In this document: one piece after another, positions 33,034-41,682 of the stretch
Position numbering within the stretch: position 1 is the first letter of the stretch
Layout of the letters: every line of letters starts with the position of its first letter
Origin: Flavobacteriaceae bacterium UBA4022
GTDB lineage: Bacteria; Bacteroidota; Bacteroidia; Flavobacteriales; Flavobacteriaceae
DNA: 60,152 nt
NCBI GenBank assembly: GCA_002384055.1
Contig: DGAU01000013.1
Location: 1 to 60,152, forward strand
Direction of reading: 5' to 3'
The notes under the pieces: model-generated
Told to the model about the DNA's origin: nothing
What the model saw: the letters and a program-made list of their open reading frames with translations, nothing else
Databases searched by the model: none
Made by a program: the position numbers and the translations under genes

Positions 33034-35634
33034 ATGAAACGAATTTTACTTTTGTTAACGCTTTTAGGTGGGTTTACTGCCTTTGCTCAAGGTACGGTCA
33101 CAGGTGTTGTGACGGATACCGAACTAGGAGGGCCACTTCCTGGTGCTAACGTAGTTGAGTCAGGAACTAGCAACGGTGCTGTTACTGATTTCAATGGTAA
33201 CTTTACTCTTGAAGTAAGTGGAAAATCTGGTTCTTTGGATATTTCTTTCCTTGGATTCCTCAATGAGTCAGTAAGCTTTACATTGACAAATGGAAAGGCT
33301 AAGTTAGGTAACATTAATATGGCTGCCGACGCGAACACATTGTCTGAAGTTGTAATTCTTGGATCAGGAATTATCGATTTGGCTGAAGATCGCAAGACGC
33401 CAGTTGCTGTTTCTACCATTACGGCAGAGCAAATTCAACTCAAATCTGCGGGTAACCGTGAATTCATGGAGTCAATTCAGTACACGCCTTCTGTGTATGT
33501 GTCTAACCAATCCGGTGGTTTTGGTGATAGCCAAGTATTCTTGCGTGGTTTTGATCAAACCAACACTGCGTTCCTTTTGAATGGTCAACCAATCAATGGA
33601 ATGGAAGATGGTCGTATGTACTGGTCAAACTGGTCAGGTATGGCTGATGTCGCTCAGGCGGTTCAGGTACAACGTGGTCTAGGATCTTCTAAATTAGCGA
33701 TTTCTTCTGTTGGAGGAACCGTAAACATCGTATCGAAAGCTACCGAGAAAAAAGAAGGTGGTTTTGTGCGTATGATGGCCGGTAACGACAGCTACTTCAA
33801 AGGAACTGTAAGTTATGACACTGGAGTAAGTGATAGCGGATGGGCATTTTCTGCCTTAGTTGATCACTGGCAAGCACACAGAAAGTATTCAATTGGTACT
33901 GCTGGACAAGGACAAAACTATTTGTTCTCTGTGGGTTACAAGCCAAATGAAAAAAATACATTTAACTTATTGCTTACAGGTGCCCCACAATGGCACGACC
34001 AAAACTTCTCTGATTCTTTAGAGGATTACAAGCAGTTGGGTGAGAAGCAAAATCCTAACTCTGGTTTCCGTGATGGTGAGCGTTTTACAGAACGCAGAAA
34101 CTACTACCACAAGCCAGTAGCTAACTTAAACTGGGATTTGAACATCAGTGATAAGGCAGACTTGTCTACAGTACTATACGCCTCTTGGGGTCGTGGAGGT
34201 GGAACTGGTTCTTTAGGAAGCAGCAGCAACCGTATTCGTGTAGGGGGTGATGGCAACAATCAAGACGAAATTGATTTCGACGCGATTGATGCAAACAACG
34301 CTGCGATAGGTGTGGGTAACTACGGGAATTCATACATCCGTCGTTCATCTGTAAACAACCACAACTGGTATGGTGTTCTTTCTAACTTAAGCCTAGAGGC
34401 TTCTGAAAACTGGAACGTTAATGTTGGACTTGATGCTAGAATGTATCACGGAGATCACTTCCGTCAAGTTAATGACTTAATGGGTCTTACAGGATACAAT
34501 GATAACTTCGCTACTGATCGTCCAGATGATTACACTTTCACAACAGAGTACGAAGCGAGTCCATGGGCTTCTTTGACGAACTTCGCTGACGAAGATAACA
34601 GAACGCAATATGACTACTCGGAAAACATTAACTACCTAGGTGGTTTTGGTCAAGCTGAATATTCTTCTGACGCATTCTCTATGTTTGTTCAAGGAGCGTT
34701 TTCTAATCAAACTTACCAAAGAGAAGGTCGTTTTGTTGGGCGTAACGGAGATGGTTTAGGAACGTCAGAAAAAGTTTCTAAAACAGGATACAACATTAAA
34801 GGTGGTTTAGGACTTGAGATCGACGCGAAGAGCTCTATTTTCGTGAACTCAGGATTCTATTCAAGACAACCATTCTTAGACAATATCTTTGATAATATTC
34901 GTGAGTCTAACGTAGTTTCTCTTCCTTATGTGGATAACGAAGAAATTACAGGATTAGAAACAGGTTACCGTTTCGTATCTAATGAAGTTCGTTTTAATGT
35001 TGACATGTATTATACCGAATGGGGTAACCGTTTCTTAAACATCAATGGACCTGAATTAGAAAGTGGTGACTTTTCAAGCTACCGCATGACTGATGTTGCT
35101 CAATTGCACAAAGGGATTGAATTTGATGTGGAGTACCGTCCAAAAGGGGGTTGTTATGCTTTAACTGCGTTCGGTCAAACAGCGCGTTGGGAATATAGAG
35201 GAACAACACCTTACAGACTTCAAAACGAAAACACATTGGATATCGTTGAAGAAGGAGACGCTAACCTTACTGGTGCGCGTGTAGGTAATGCGCCACAAAC
35301 TCAGGTTGGTGCTGGTTTAGATTTAGATCTTTCAAAAGGATTGTCTTTTGATGTGAACTATATCTACAACAAAGACTTGTACAAGTTCGTTGATCCTGCA
35401 GATGTTGCTGAAGCAGCACTTGCTGGTGTTAAGTACCAAAACGAACGTTTGAACCCATACAGCTTATTTGATGCTGGGGTGACTTACAAATTCAACTTTG
35501 GTGACCAAAAAGTAGTATTCCGTAGCAATGTTTATAACCTATTCAACACAGGTTATGTTAACCAAGCTGATGCTTACGGTTATTTCTTAGGAGTCCGCAG
35601 AACGTTCAATGCTAGTTTGCGTTTGAACTTCTAA
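33034..35634 (+). CDS. TonB-dependent receptor, CarboxypepD_reg-like type (probably highly expressed)
   Basis: The 866-residue outer-membrane transporter has a signal peptide (MKRILLLLTLLGGFTAFAQ), a carboxypeptidase-regulatory-like domain (about 20-100), a plug (about 105-230, including FLRGFDQTNTAFLLNGQPI) and a 22-strand-type barrel ending in NASLRLNF. It imports an unknown ligand using TonB energy; there is no SusD partner. Codon use differs from the neighbours (AAC, GGT, CGT and TTC favoured, few rare Arg codons), which I read as a sign of high expression rather than of transfer. It has its own -7 box and a strong terminator, so it is a single-gene unit. The ATG at 33034 was chosen over one at 32974, which lies upstream of the promoter box. 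Confidence 0.9.
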   Translation: MKRILLLLTLLGGFTAFAQGTVTGVVTDTELGGPLPGANVVESGTSNGAVTDFNGNFTLEVSGKSGSLDISFLGFLNESVSFTLTNGKAKLGNINMAADANTLSEVVILGSGIIDLAEDRKTPVAVSTITAEQIQLKSAGNREFMESIQYTPSVYVSNQSGGFGDSQVFLRGFDQTNTAFLLNGQPINGMEDGRMYWSNWSGMADVAQAVQVQRGLGSSKLAISSVGGTVNIVSKATEKKEGGFVRMMAGNDSYFKGTVSYDTGVSDSGWAFSALVDHWQAHRKYSIGTAGQGQNYLFSVGYKPNEKNTFNLLLTGAPQWHDQNFSDSLEDYKQLGEKQNPNSGFRDGERFTERRNYYHKPVANLNWDLNISDKADLSTVLYASWGRGGGTGSLGSSSNRIRVGGDGNNQDEIDFDAIDANNAAIGVGNYGNSYIRRSSVNNHNWYGVLSNLSLEASENWNVNVGLDARMYHGDHFRQVNDLMGLTGYNDNFATDRPDDYTFTTEYEASPWASLTNFADEDNRTQYDYSENINYLGGFGQAEYSSDAFSMFVQGAFSNQTYQREGRFVGRNGDGLGTSEKVSKTGYNIKGGLGLEIDAKSSIFVNSGFYSRQPFLDNIFDNIRESNVVSLPYVDNEEITGLETGYRFVSNEVRFNVDMYYTEWGNRFLNINGPELESGDFSSYRMTDVAQLHKGIEFDVEYRPKGGCYALTAFGQTARWEYRGTTPYRLQNENTLDIVEEGDANLTGARVGNAPQTQVGAGLDLDLSKGLSFDVNYIYNKDLYKFVDPADVAEAALAGVKYQNERLNPYSLFDAGVTYKFNFGDQKVVFRSNVYNLFNTGYVNQADAYGYFLGVRRTFNASLRLNF

Positions 35635-35658
35635 TCGGGAGATCCATCTAAAATGTTT

Positions 35659-35690
35659 AAAACCGCTTCCTTAGGGAAGCGGTTTTTTTG
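35659..35690 (+). terminator. Intrinsic terminator of the TonB receptor gene
   Basis: A perfect stem AACCGCTTCC/GGAAGCGGTT, extended by two A-T pairs, surrounds a TTAG loop and runs into TTTTTTTG. It lies 25 nt after the receptor stop codon. Confidence 0.9.
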
Positions 35691-35701
35691 TTCTATTCTT
35701 T

Positions 35702-35709
35702 TACCTTTG
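35702..35709 (+). promoter_or_regulatory. -7 promoter box for the small membrane protein gene
   Basis: TACCTTTG is a perfect TAnnTTTG match, 23 nt before the ATG at 35733 and just after the preceding terminator. No -33 element at the normal distance is seen. Confidence 0.5.
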
Positions 35710-35732
35710 AGTAAACACCTAAACGATTCGTT

Positions 35733-36173
35733 ATGTATACTTCATTACAATTTGCACATTCTTATTGGGCTTACGCCGTTTTGATCTTGGTGACACTCGC
35801 CACCTTAAATGCTTGGCGCGGGTCGCTTGGAAAGCAGTCGTTCACCGCGCGTGATTTGCGTTTGACCTTATGGGGGCTCATCGCAACACATTTGCAAGTG
35901 GTGATTGGCCTTATTTTGTATTTCATCAGTCCTTTGGGGGTTAAATCCTTTGCGGCTAATGGGGCACAAGTCATGAAAGATGCCACCTTGCGCTTGTTCG
36001 CCGTAGAACACATTTTGGTAATGCTTCTGGCTGTTGTCTTCATAACTATTGGCTATTCTCGTCAAAAGAGAAAAACCGATGATGCGGCTAAGTTCAAACA
36101 AGTGGCTATTTTTTATACTATAGCACTTGTTTTGATATTGAGCCGTCTACCTTGGCAACAATGGTGTGACTAA
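35733..36173 (+). CDS. Four-helix membrane protein, possibly b-type cytochrome-like
   Basis: The 146-residue protein has four hydrophobic helices (about 12-27, 45-66, 87-107, 122-137). Three histidines, H9, H53 and H93, sit in or at the ends of helices, which would suit haem b ligation. Homologues in Bacteroidota are often labelled cytochrome B, but I know of no experimental role. Short acidic and basic loops suggest an inner-membrane protein with both termini on the same side. It is monocistronic, with its own promoter box. Its last 27 bp overlap the 3' end of the convergent nuclease gene, an unusual tail-to-tail overlap. Confidence 0.65.
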   Translation: MYTSLQFAHSYWAYAVLILVTLATLNAWRGSLGKQSFTARDLRLTLWGLIATHLQVVIGLILYFISPLGVKSFAANGAQVMKDATLRLFAVEHILVMLLAVVFITIGYSRQKRKTDDAAKFKQVAIFYTIALVLILSRLPWQQWCD

Positions 36174-37229
36174 GGCATTAGGACGCCGTCTCATCAATTG
36201 TATGTAGGCAGGGAAGTGATCACTGTATCCACCGGTAAATCGGCCGTTCTGAACACTCCTAAATGGGTAGTTTCGGTAGGGGCCATAGGGTTGTTGTAAA
36301 TATGGGGGATTGTAAATTCCTGATTTAAACATTCGCCATTGACCATCTTGACTATTGATGAGTGATTTTGTTACCAGGATTTGATCGAATAGGAACCACC
36401 GGTCATTGAAGGCTAGACTGCCGTATCCTAAATTATAAAGGTTCGCCATAGGATTATACAAGGATTTTGGGGTCAAATCGTTTATTTTGGAGCAGGTATT
36501 GAGAACCTCTTTAATACTGAGATCATCTGGGTTATCATTGAAATCGCCCATAATTATAATTTTGGCCTTCGGGTCCCTGTCCATAATTGAATCTTTAACT
36601 CGTTTTGTGACTTTTGCTGCTGCATGACGTCTATAGGCACTAGACTCCTCTCCTGAGCTGCGCGAAGGCCAATGATTAACCAGAACATAAATCGGCTCGT
36701 TTTCAAGCAGACCATACACCAAGAGTTGATCTCGGGTAAAAATACGTCGAGCGGGTGTTTCGCGGTCATAAATAAATACCGCAATTTTTTTTGACTCTAT
36801 GGGCCTGAATTGATCCTTTCGGTAGAGTAAGGCGACATCAATACCCCGGCGGTCTGGAGAATCGAAGTGTACAAAATCATAACGATAAGGCGCTAACGCT
36901 TCTGTTTTTATGAGGTCGTTTACAACACGGCGGTTTTCAATTTCACAGACACCAATAATGACGGGTGGGCTATTCTCGTGTTTTGGCCCAATATCTCGAA
37001 TAACGCTTGCCATGTTGGCCAGTTTTCGGGTGTATTTTAATTTGGTCCAAAGATCTTTGCCATGAGGCGTGCGGTCATCATCGAATGTTTTTGGGTCATC
37101 TTCATAATCAAAGAGATTTTCTAGATTATAAAAGGCGATGGTCACACTTTCGGTTTGTTGTTTCGCTTGTCCCAAAAGGGCAAAGGCTTGGCAAGAAATC
37201 AACATGAAAAATCCCAGCATCGTTTTCAT
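36147..37229 (-). CDS. Secreted endonuclease/exonuclease/phosphatase (EEP) family protein
   Basis: The 360-residue protein has a Sec signal peptide (to about residue 20, ALLGQA) and a complete EEP domain: IAFYNLENLFD at the start, VCEIENR with the metal-binding Glu, VNHWPSRSSG, IIIMGDFNDNPDD and the final YSDHFPA with the catalytic Asp-His. The fold covers DNase I, exonuclease III and inositol phosphatases, so the substrate may be nucleic acid or a phosphoester. The NLENLFD/GDFNDNP pattern is typical of Bacteroidota secreted nuclease-like members. It is divergent from a TonB receptor and DUF5689 lipoprotein pair, 114 bp away. That arrangement suggests a shared uptake function. Its 3' end overlaps the convergent membrane protein gene by 27 bp. 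Confidence 0.88.
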   Translation of the reverse strand: MKTMLGFFMLISCQAFALLGQAKQQTESVTIAFYNLENLFDYEDDPKTFDDDRTPHGKDLWTKLKYTRKLANMASVIRDIGPKHENSPPVIIGVCEIENRRVVNDLIKTEALAPYRYDFVHFDSPDRRGIDVALLYRKDQFRPIESKKIAVFIYDRETPARRIFTRDQLLVYGLLENEPIYVLVNHWPSRSSGEESSAYRRHAAAKVTKRVKDSIMDRDPKAKIIIMGDFNDNPDDLSIKEVLNTCSKINDLTPKSLYNPMANLYNLGYGSLAFNDRWFLFDQILVTKSLINSQDGQWRMFKSGIYNPPYLQQPYGPYRNYPFRSVQNGRFTGGYSDHFPAYIQLMRRRPNALVTPLLPR

Positions 37230-37343
37230 AAATTATCAGGTTTTTATTTTTAAATCACTGATGCAAAGTAGATTATAAAAACAAAAAATTAATTAAAAGG
37301 TTTAGTTTAGCCTTTCAGACTCCCTGCTTTTGATACATGCTTT

Positions 37344-40160
37344 ATGTTGGTCGCCCGACGTCTGTTTATTTTGTTTGTCCTGTTTTATGTTCCAATGACT
37401 ACCCAACTGATGGGCCAGAGCCTTGGCCTCACAGGACGCGTTTTAGATCAGTTGAATGGCGCTCCCATTAGCAATGCCCTAGTTGCATTGGTAGGTGAAA
37501 ATCAAAATATAACGGTCACAGACCAAGATGGATATTTTAAGATTTCACTGACGCCAAACACTGCTAAAACACATGTCCTTATCGTGCAGCATGAGCAATA
37601 TGAGGCTCAAAATGTGCCTATAAAAACAGATGCTCAGAGACGGCCGATAGTCATCTTTTTACAATGGAATACCGATGAGGATATGCCAATTTCGGACACG
37701 AGTTATGCTGACTTGACCGATGAGGGCTCTTTTGACCTTCCTTTTCAACCCGGACCATTACAGGCTAAAGGGGATGCCTTGACTGGTGCTCAGGCGTATG
37801 ATTTTGGTGGTGTTTTCTATGCACCACGGGGCGCTGCAAGAAATCAAAAGCAAATCTCCATTCAAGGAGTGCCCATTAATGATTTTTATTCTGGTCAGGC
37901 CTCCTGGGATTCATTTGGCGGCCTAAATGATGCCTTACGACAAAGAGAGATACAAGAAGGTTTTGAATCGGCCAATTATAGCTTCGGTGCCCTTGGCGGG
38001 CATACTGATATCAGTGTTAGCGCAGGAAACTATAGGCCAGGGTTAAAGCTGAAGGCTATTTTTTCAAGCAAAACCTATACACGGGGTTATGCCCTATTTT
38101 ATCGAAGTGGCTTAAAAGCCAATGGCTTGTCGTACGCCTTACAATGGGCATCTCGTTTTGGAGATGGCGGCTACGTTTCTGGAAATATATACGATGGGAA
38201 GTCTCTTTTATTCGCTTTGGAAAAGCAGATCAATGGGGCGAATACATTAATGCTAACGGGCTTGTATACGCCGATCATTAAAGGGGTCAGTAGCCCCTTA
38301 ACCCGCGAAGTATTGGATTATCATGGTGCGCGATATAATCCGAATTGGGGGATGCAGAACGGTCAAATAAGAAACAGTAAGTCCCGTCAAACCACGCAGC
38401 CCCTATTTATCCTAACCTATAAAAACCATTCCAAGGGGAGGCTTTCTTATCAAATTAATTTGGCGACACAATTTGGTCTGGCCAAACAAACCAGGTTGAA
38501 TTATAGCGGCAGTTCCAATCCGTTCAAAAATTATTATCAAAAGTTGCCAAGCTATTTTTTAAAGGAGTCCCCGTTGGGGTCTTATGATTATCACATGGCA
38601 TTTAATGCACGCCAAAATATCGAAGCTCAGGGGCAGCTTAATTGGCAAGATCTATACATGGCAAATGGCTTGCATCTGAATTCCGGGAGTTCTTATATAG
38701 TGCAGGCAGATGTCAGGCAAAAACAAATGACTGTCGCCCAGGCATTGATGAGGTATCGATTAAATACACTATTTGAATTCCGGGCGAAGGTATGGATACG
38801 TCAAGAGCGGGAGCACCATTATGGCCAAATTGACGACTTACTTGGCGGGTTATATTATCTAGACGTCAATTCATTTTATCGCGGCTCGGATCCTCTAGGT
38901 AAATGGAATGACCGCCAAACGCCTTATAGAAGCAATAAAGTTGGCGCCTTCATTGACTATAACTTTAGATGGCAAGGGGATCAATTAGGGTTGTTTGGTC
39001 AGCTCCAACAAACCACTGAAAAATGGAACTATACAGCAGCGTTTGAATGCACCCGTAATGCGTTAATGCGAAAGGGCTTGTTTCAGAACGGATCTTTTCC
39101 AAGCCAAGGTCAATCCTTAGGCCCGAGTCAACGTATCGTTTTCAGTAACATAAAATTTAAGTTGTCTGGAGCTATAAATTGGTCTCCACGGAGTTTCAGC
39201 AGGATTAATACCGTCTATTTGACAGAACCGCCAATAGTCAAACATACGTTTGTAAACATGCGGCAATCTAATGAATTGGTTCATGGCCTAAAGGCGTCAA
39301 CTTTTCATGGGGTGGATGTCGACTATCGTTATCAGGGAAACAGCATAAATGCGCGGATTGCAGCCTATGCTCAGCGACAGGATGATGATACGAAAATCAA
39401 GACCTTTTTCACAGAACATGCAATTGCTGCTCAAAGTGGTCAGGCATTGGTTCATGAAATCGTGCAAGGGATCCACACACAGTCGATTGGTCTTCAGGCC
39501 GGACTTTCATATGACTTGTCCAATCGACTTGCCTTGAGTACCGTTATGGTTTTTTCAGAACATAATTATAGTGGAACACCCTTATTGTATCTAGGGAGCG
39601 ATGCCTTTTCTGATCCCCAGCGTCCTGACCGTGTTTTAGGATCTGATCTTACCGCACGAGGGAAGCGCAAGGTTTACGTCAATAATTATGGTGTGGCAAG
39701 TGGTCCGCGCCAGATAATTCATGCCAGATTACAGTACAGAGATCCCAATTATTGGTGGGCTGGATTGTCCTTCAATCACTTTTCTAAGCGATTTGCAGAC
39801 ATGAGTTTTTTGAGGCGTAGTGCAGATACTTATTTGGATTTTGACGGGGTCTTGAATCAGAATTTTGACTCGAATGTTGTGAGCTCACTCTTGGAGCAAG
39901 AAGATTTGGGCCAGGTCGTATTATGTCATTTGACTGCAGGGAAATCATGGCGCCTCAAGGGCAAATATATGAGTCTGTTTTTGGTGGTCAACAATCTTCT
40001 TGATGTTGCTTATGTATCGGGTGGATTTGAAGATTCACGTATCGGTAGTGTGTTCGGCTTAGCCGAAGAAGCAGATAGACCTGGAGGGCCATTGTTTGGC
40101 AATCGATATTTCTCAGGGATGGGGAGGAGTTTTTATGGATCAATCACCCTAAGTTTTTAA
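37344..40160 (+). CDS. TonB-dependent receptor paired with a DUF5689 lipoprotein
   Basis: The 938-residue outer-membrane protein has a signal peptide (to about residue 25, LMGQ), a carboxypeptidase-like regulatory domain (about 28-110), an acidic linker, a plug-like domain (about 130-240, with QISIQGVPINDFYSGQ) and a large barrel ending in YGSITLSF. The linker region is DExx-rich (DEDMPISDTSYADLTDEG) and could be a TonB-box zone. The next gene (DUF5689 lipoprotein) starts 12 nt after its stop. It is not SusC-like in context, because no SusD is present. The divergent secreted EEP nuclease suggests the ligand is a product of that enzyme, but the ligand is unknown. Codon use is ordinary, unlike the other TonB receptor in this window. 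Confidence 0.85.
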   Translation: MLVARRLFILFVLFYVPMTTQLMGQSLGLTGRVLDQLNGAPISNALVALVGENQNITVTDQDGYFKISLTPNTAKTHVLIVQHEQYEAQNVPIKTDAQRRPIVIFLQWNTDEDMPISDTSYADLTDEGSFDLPFQPGPLQAKGDALTGAQAYDFGGVFYAPRGAARNQKQISIQGVPINDFYSGQASWDSFGGLNDALRQREIQEGFESANYSFGALGGHTDISVSAGNYRPGLKLKAIFSSKTYTRGYALFYRSGLKANGLSYALQWASRFGDGGYVSGNIYDGKSLLFALEKQINGANTLMLTGLYTPIIKGVSSPLTREVLDYHGARYNPNWGMQNGQIRNSKSRQTTQPLFILTYKNHSKGRLSYQINLATQFGLAKQTRLNYSGSSNPFKNYYQKLPSYFLKESPLGSYDYHMAFNARQNIEAQGQLNWQDLYMANGLHLNSGSSYIVQADVRQKQMTVAQALMRYRLNTLFEFRAKVWIRQEREHHYGQIDDLLGGLYYLDVNSFYRGSDPLGKWNDRQTPYRSNKVGAFIDYNFRWQGDQLGLFGQLQQTTEKWNYTAAFECTRNALMRKGLFQNGSFPSQGQSLGPSQRIVFSNIKFKLSGAINWSPRSFSRINTVYLTEPPIVKHTFVNMRQSNELVHGLKASTFHGVDVDYRYQGNSINARIAAYAQRQDDDTKIKTFFTEHAIAAQSGQALVHEIVQGIHTQSIGLQAGLSYDLSNRLALSTVMVFSEHNYSGTPLLYLGSDAFSDPQRPDRVLGSDLTARGKRKVYVNNYGVASGPRQIIHARLQYRDPNYWWAGLSFNHFSKRFADMSFLRRSADTYLDFDGVLNQNFDSNVVSSLLEQEDLGQVVLCHLTAGKSWRLKGKYMSLFLVVNNLLDVAYVSGGFEDSRIGSVFGLAEEADRPGGPLFGNRYFSGMGRSFYGSITLSF

Positions 40161-40172
40161 AAGTCATTGCGT

Positions 40173-41582
40173 ATGAAAATTTATCACTTATTTTATATTA
40201 CATCTCTTTTGATTAACACGGCTTGTCTGGAGGACCGTTCTTTTGAAATCCCCTTTCTAAAGCAACAAGGGCTCTTGATTCCCGACGATCAAATCGTCAC
40301 CATTCCGGCGCTTAAGATGGCATGGGAACAGGAAAGTAATCAAGAGTTATACCCGTTTTTGAGATTGACTCAAGGGTACGAAGACAAGTTTCTAGAAGGG
40401 TATGTCATCTCAGATGATCAGCAGGGAAATTACTACAAGGCCTTTTTCATTCAAGACGATCCTGAATCGCCTCAGGCAGGGATTAAAGTTCTTTTAGATC
40501 AGACTGACATAAGTCAGCGGTATGATGTTGGGCGCCGCGTTTTGATCCAATTAAGTGGTCTTACGGTGGGGCTTAGCAGCGGTGTGTTCGCTCTGGGATT
40601 AGAAGACGGCGGTGCTCTGTCGCCAGTGCCAACAACCCATAATGGCGGTGTTGTTCAGCGGGACACTTTGGTCTCTCCTATAAGCGCGAGAACTTTAAAC
40701 ATGGAGAATCTTGGGCCGCAACATACCAATATGTGGATTGAATTGAGCCATACTCAATTTCATCGGTTTCAAAGTTTAAGCCTCCCGCCAATGACTTTTG
40801 CTGCTGATGCCATGGACCAATATGATGGTGAACGATGGTTAGAACAATGCGCTTCTGGTCAATATTTGGTACTTAAAACCAGTACCTATGCAGACTTTAA
40901 TACAGCTGTTTTGCCATCTGATGATTTCACTATATATGGGATATTGCAATATGATTATTTTGGGGAATATTTCGTGCTCGTGATTAATGGCCCTGATGAC
41001 ATCGTAATGGGGAACTCAGGTCGTTGTGATCCTCTGGTTTTGGATTGTGGTCCTGCGCCTGGATTACATCCGATTGTTTGGGGGGAATCATTTAATCAAA
41101 GAGAGAATCTGAGTGCTCTTATGGATTCTGGTTGGTGGGCTCCTGACACAAATTCGGAAGCCTTACTTTGGTCTATAGGTAGTTATGGCGGTAACAAGTA
41201 TTTGCAAATTACAGCAGAAGCATCAGATATAGCATTACATGAATCATGGCTTATAAGTCCGCCATTATCAAAAAGTGTCTTGGGAGAAATTTTGTCGATT
41301 GAATGTGATATTCAAGCAAATTTTCAGAGGGGTATTCCTTTGAGCTTTTGGATTACCGAGCAGGATCCCCAGGATTATTCGATTGACGTTCAATGGGATC
41401 TTTTGAACTATTTCATTCCTAATGGACCATCAGATGGGTTCGGTGATTTTAAGACAATGGGGCCTATTGATATTTCTTGTAAAACGGGAGAGACCTTTTA
41501 TTTGGGACTTCGATACAAACAAAGATCGGTCTTTGACACCACGCGATACCACATAGACAATCTCCGTATTCGGTCACCATAA
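40173..41582 (+). CDS. DUF5689 lipoprotein
   Basis: The 469-residue protein has a lipoprotein signal (lipobox NTAC, Cys18). The N-terminal two thirds match DUF5689 as I know it: EGYVISDDQQGNYYKAFFIQD and the following strand-rich region with a VGRRVLIQLSGLTVG segment, similar to the OB-fold-like part of extracellular nucleases. The C-terminal part (about 300-469) is a beta-sandwich-like domain beginning ESFNQ and ending HIDNLRIRS, as in choice-of-anchor domains. Probably an outer-membrane surface lipoprotein that binds ligand for the TonB receptor encoded 12 nt upstream, in the way SusD serves SusC; this is inference. The ATG at 40173 was preferred to a TTG at 40167. Confidence 0.82.
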   Translation: MKIYHLFYITSLLINTACLEDRSFEIPFLKQQGLLIPDDQIVTIPALKMAWEQESNQELYPFLRLTQGYEDKFLEGYVISDDQQGNYYKAFFIQDDPESPQAGIKVLLDQTDISQRYDVGRRVLIQLSGLTVGLSSGVFALGLEDGGALSPVPTTHNGGVVQRDTLVSPISARTLNMENLGPQHTNMWIELSHTQFHRFQSLSLPPMTFAADAMDQYDGERWLEQCASGQYLVLKTSTYADFNTAVLPSDDFTIYGILQYDYFGEYFVLVINGPDDIVMGNSGRCDPLVLDCGPAPGLHPIVWGESFNQRENLSALMDSGWWAPDTNSEALLWSIGSYGGNKYLQITAEASDIALHESWLISPPLSKSVLGEILSIECDIQANFQRGIPLSFWITEQDPQDYSIDVQWDLLNYFIPNGPSDGFGDFKTMGPIDISCKTGETFYLGLRYKQRSVFDTTRYHIDNLRIRSP

Positions 41583-41627
41583 ACTATTGAAGCTCACAAT
41601 GATCAAATGGCGTTAGCTATAGCGCAT

Positions 41628-41665
41628 AAAAAAACCGCCTTGTGAATGCACAAGGCGGTTTTTAA
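41628..41665. terminator. Bidirectional terminator between DUF5689 gene and tsf
   Basis: AACCGCCTTGTG and CACAAGGCGGTT form a perfect 12-bp stem around an AATG loop, extended by A-T pairs. A-run on one side and T-run on the other let it work in both directions for the convergent genes. Confidence 0.9.
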
Positions 41666-41682
41666 TATGAGTTGTATTTGGA

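Noticed and set aside
33034..35634. Horizontal transfer of the TonB receptor because of deviating codon use
   Set aside because: The bias is toward codons of highly expressed genes, and no mobile element or flanking repeat is present.
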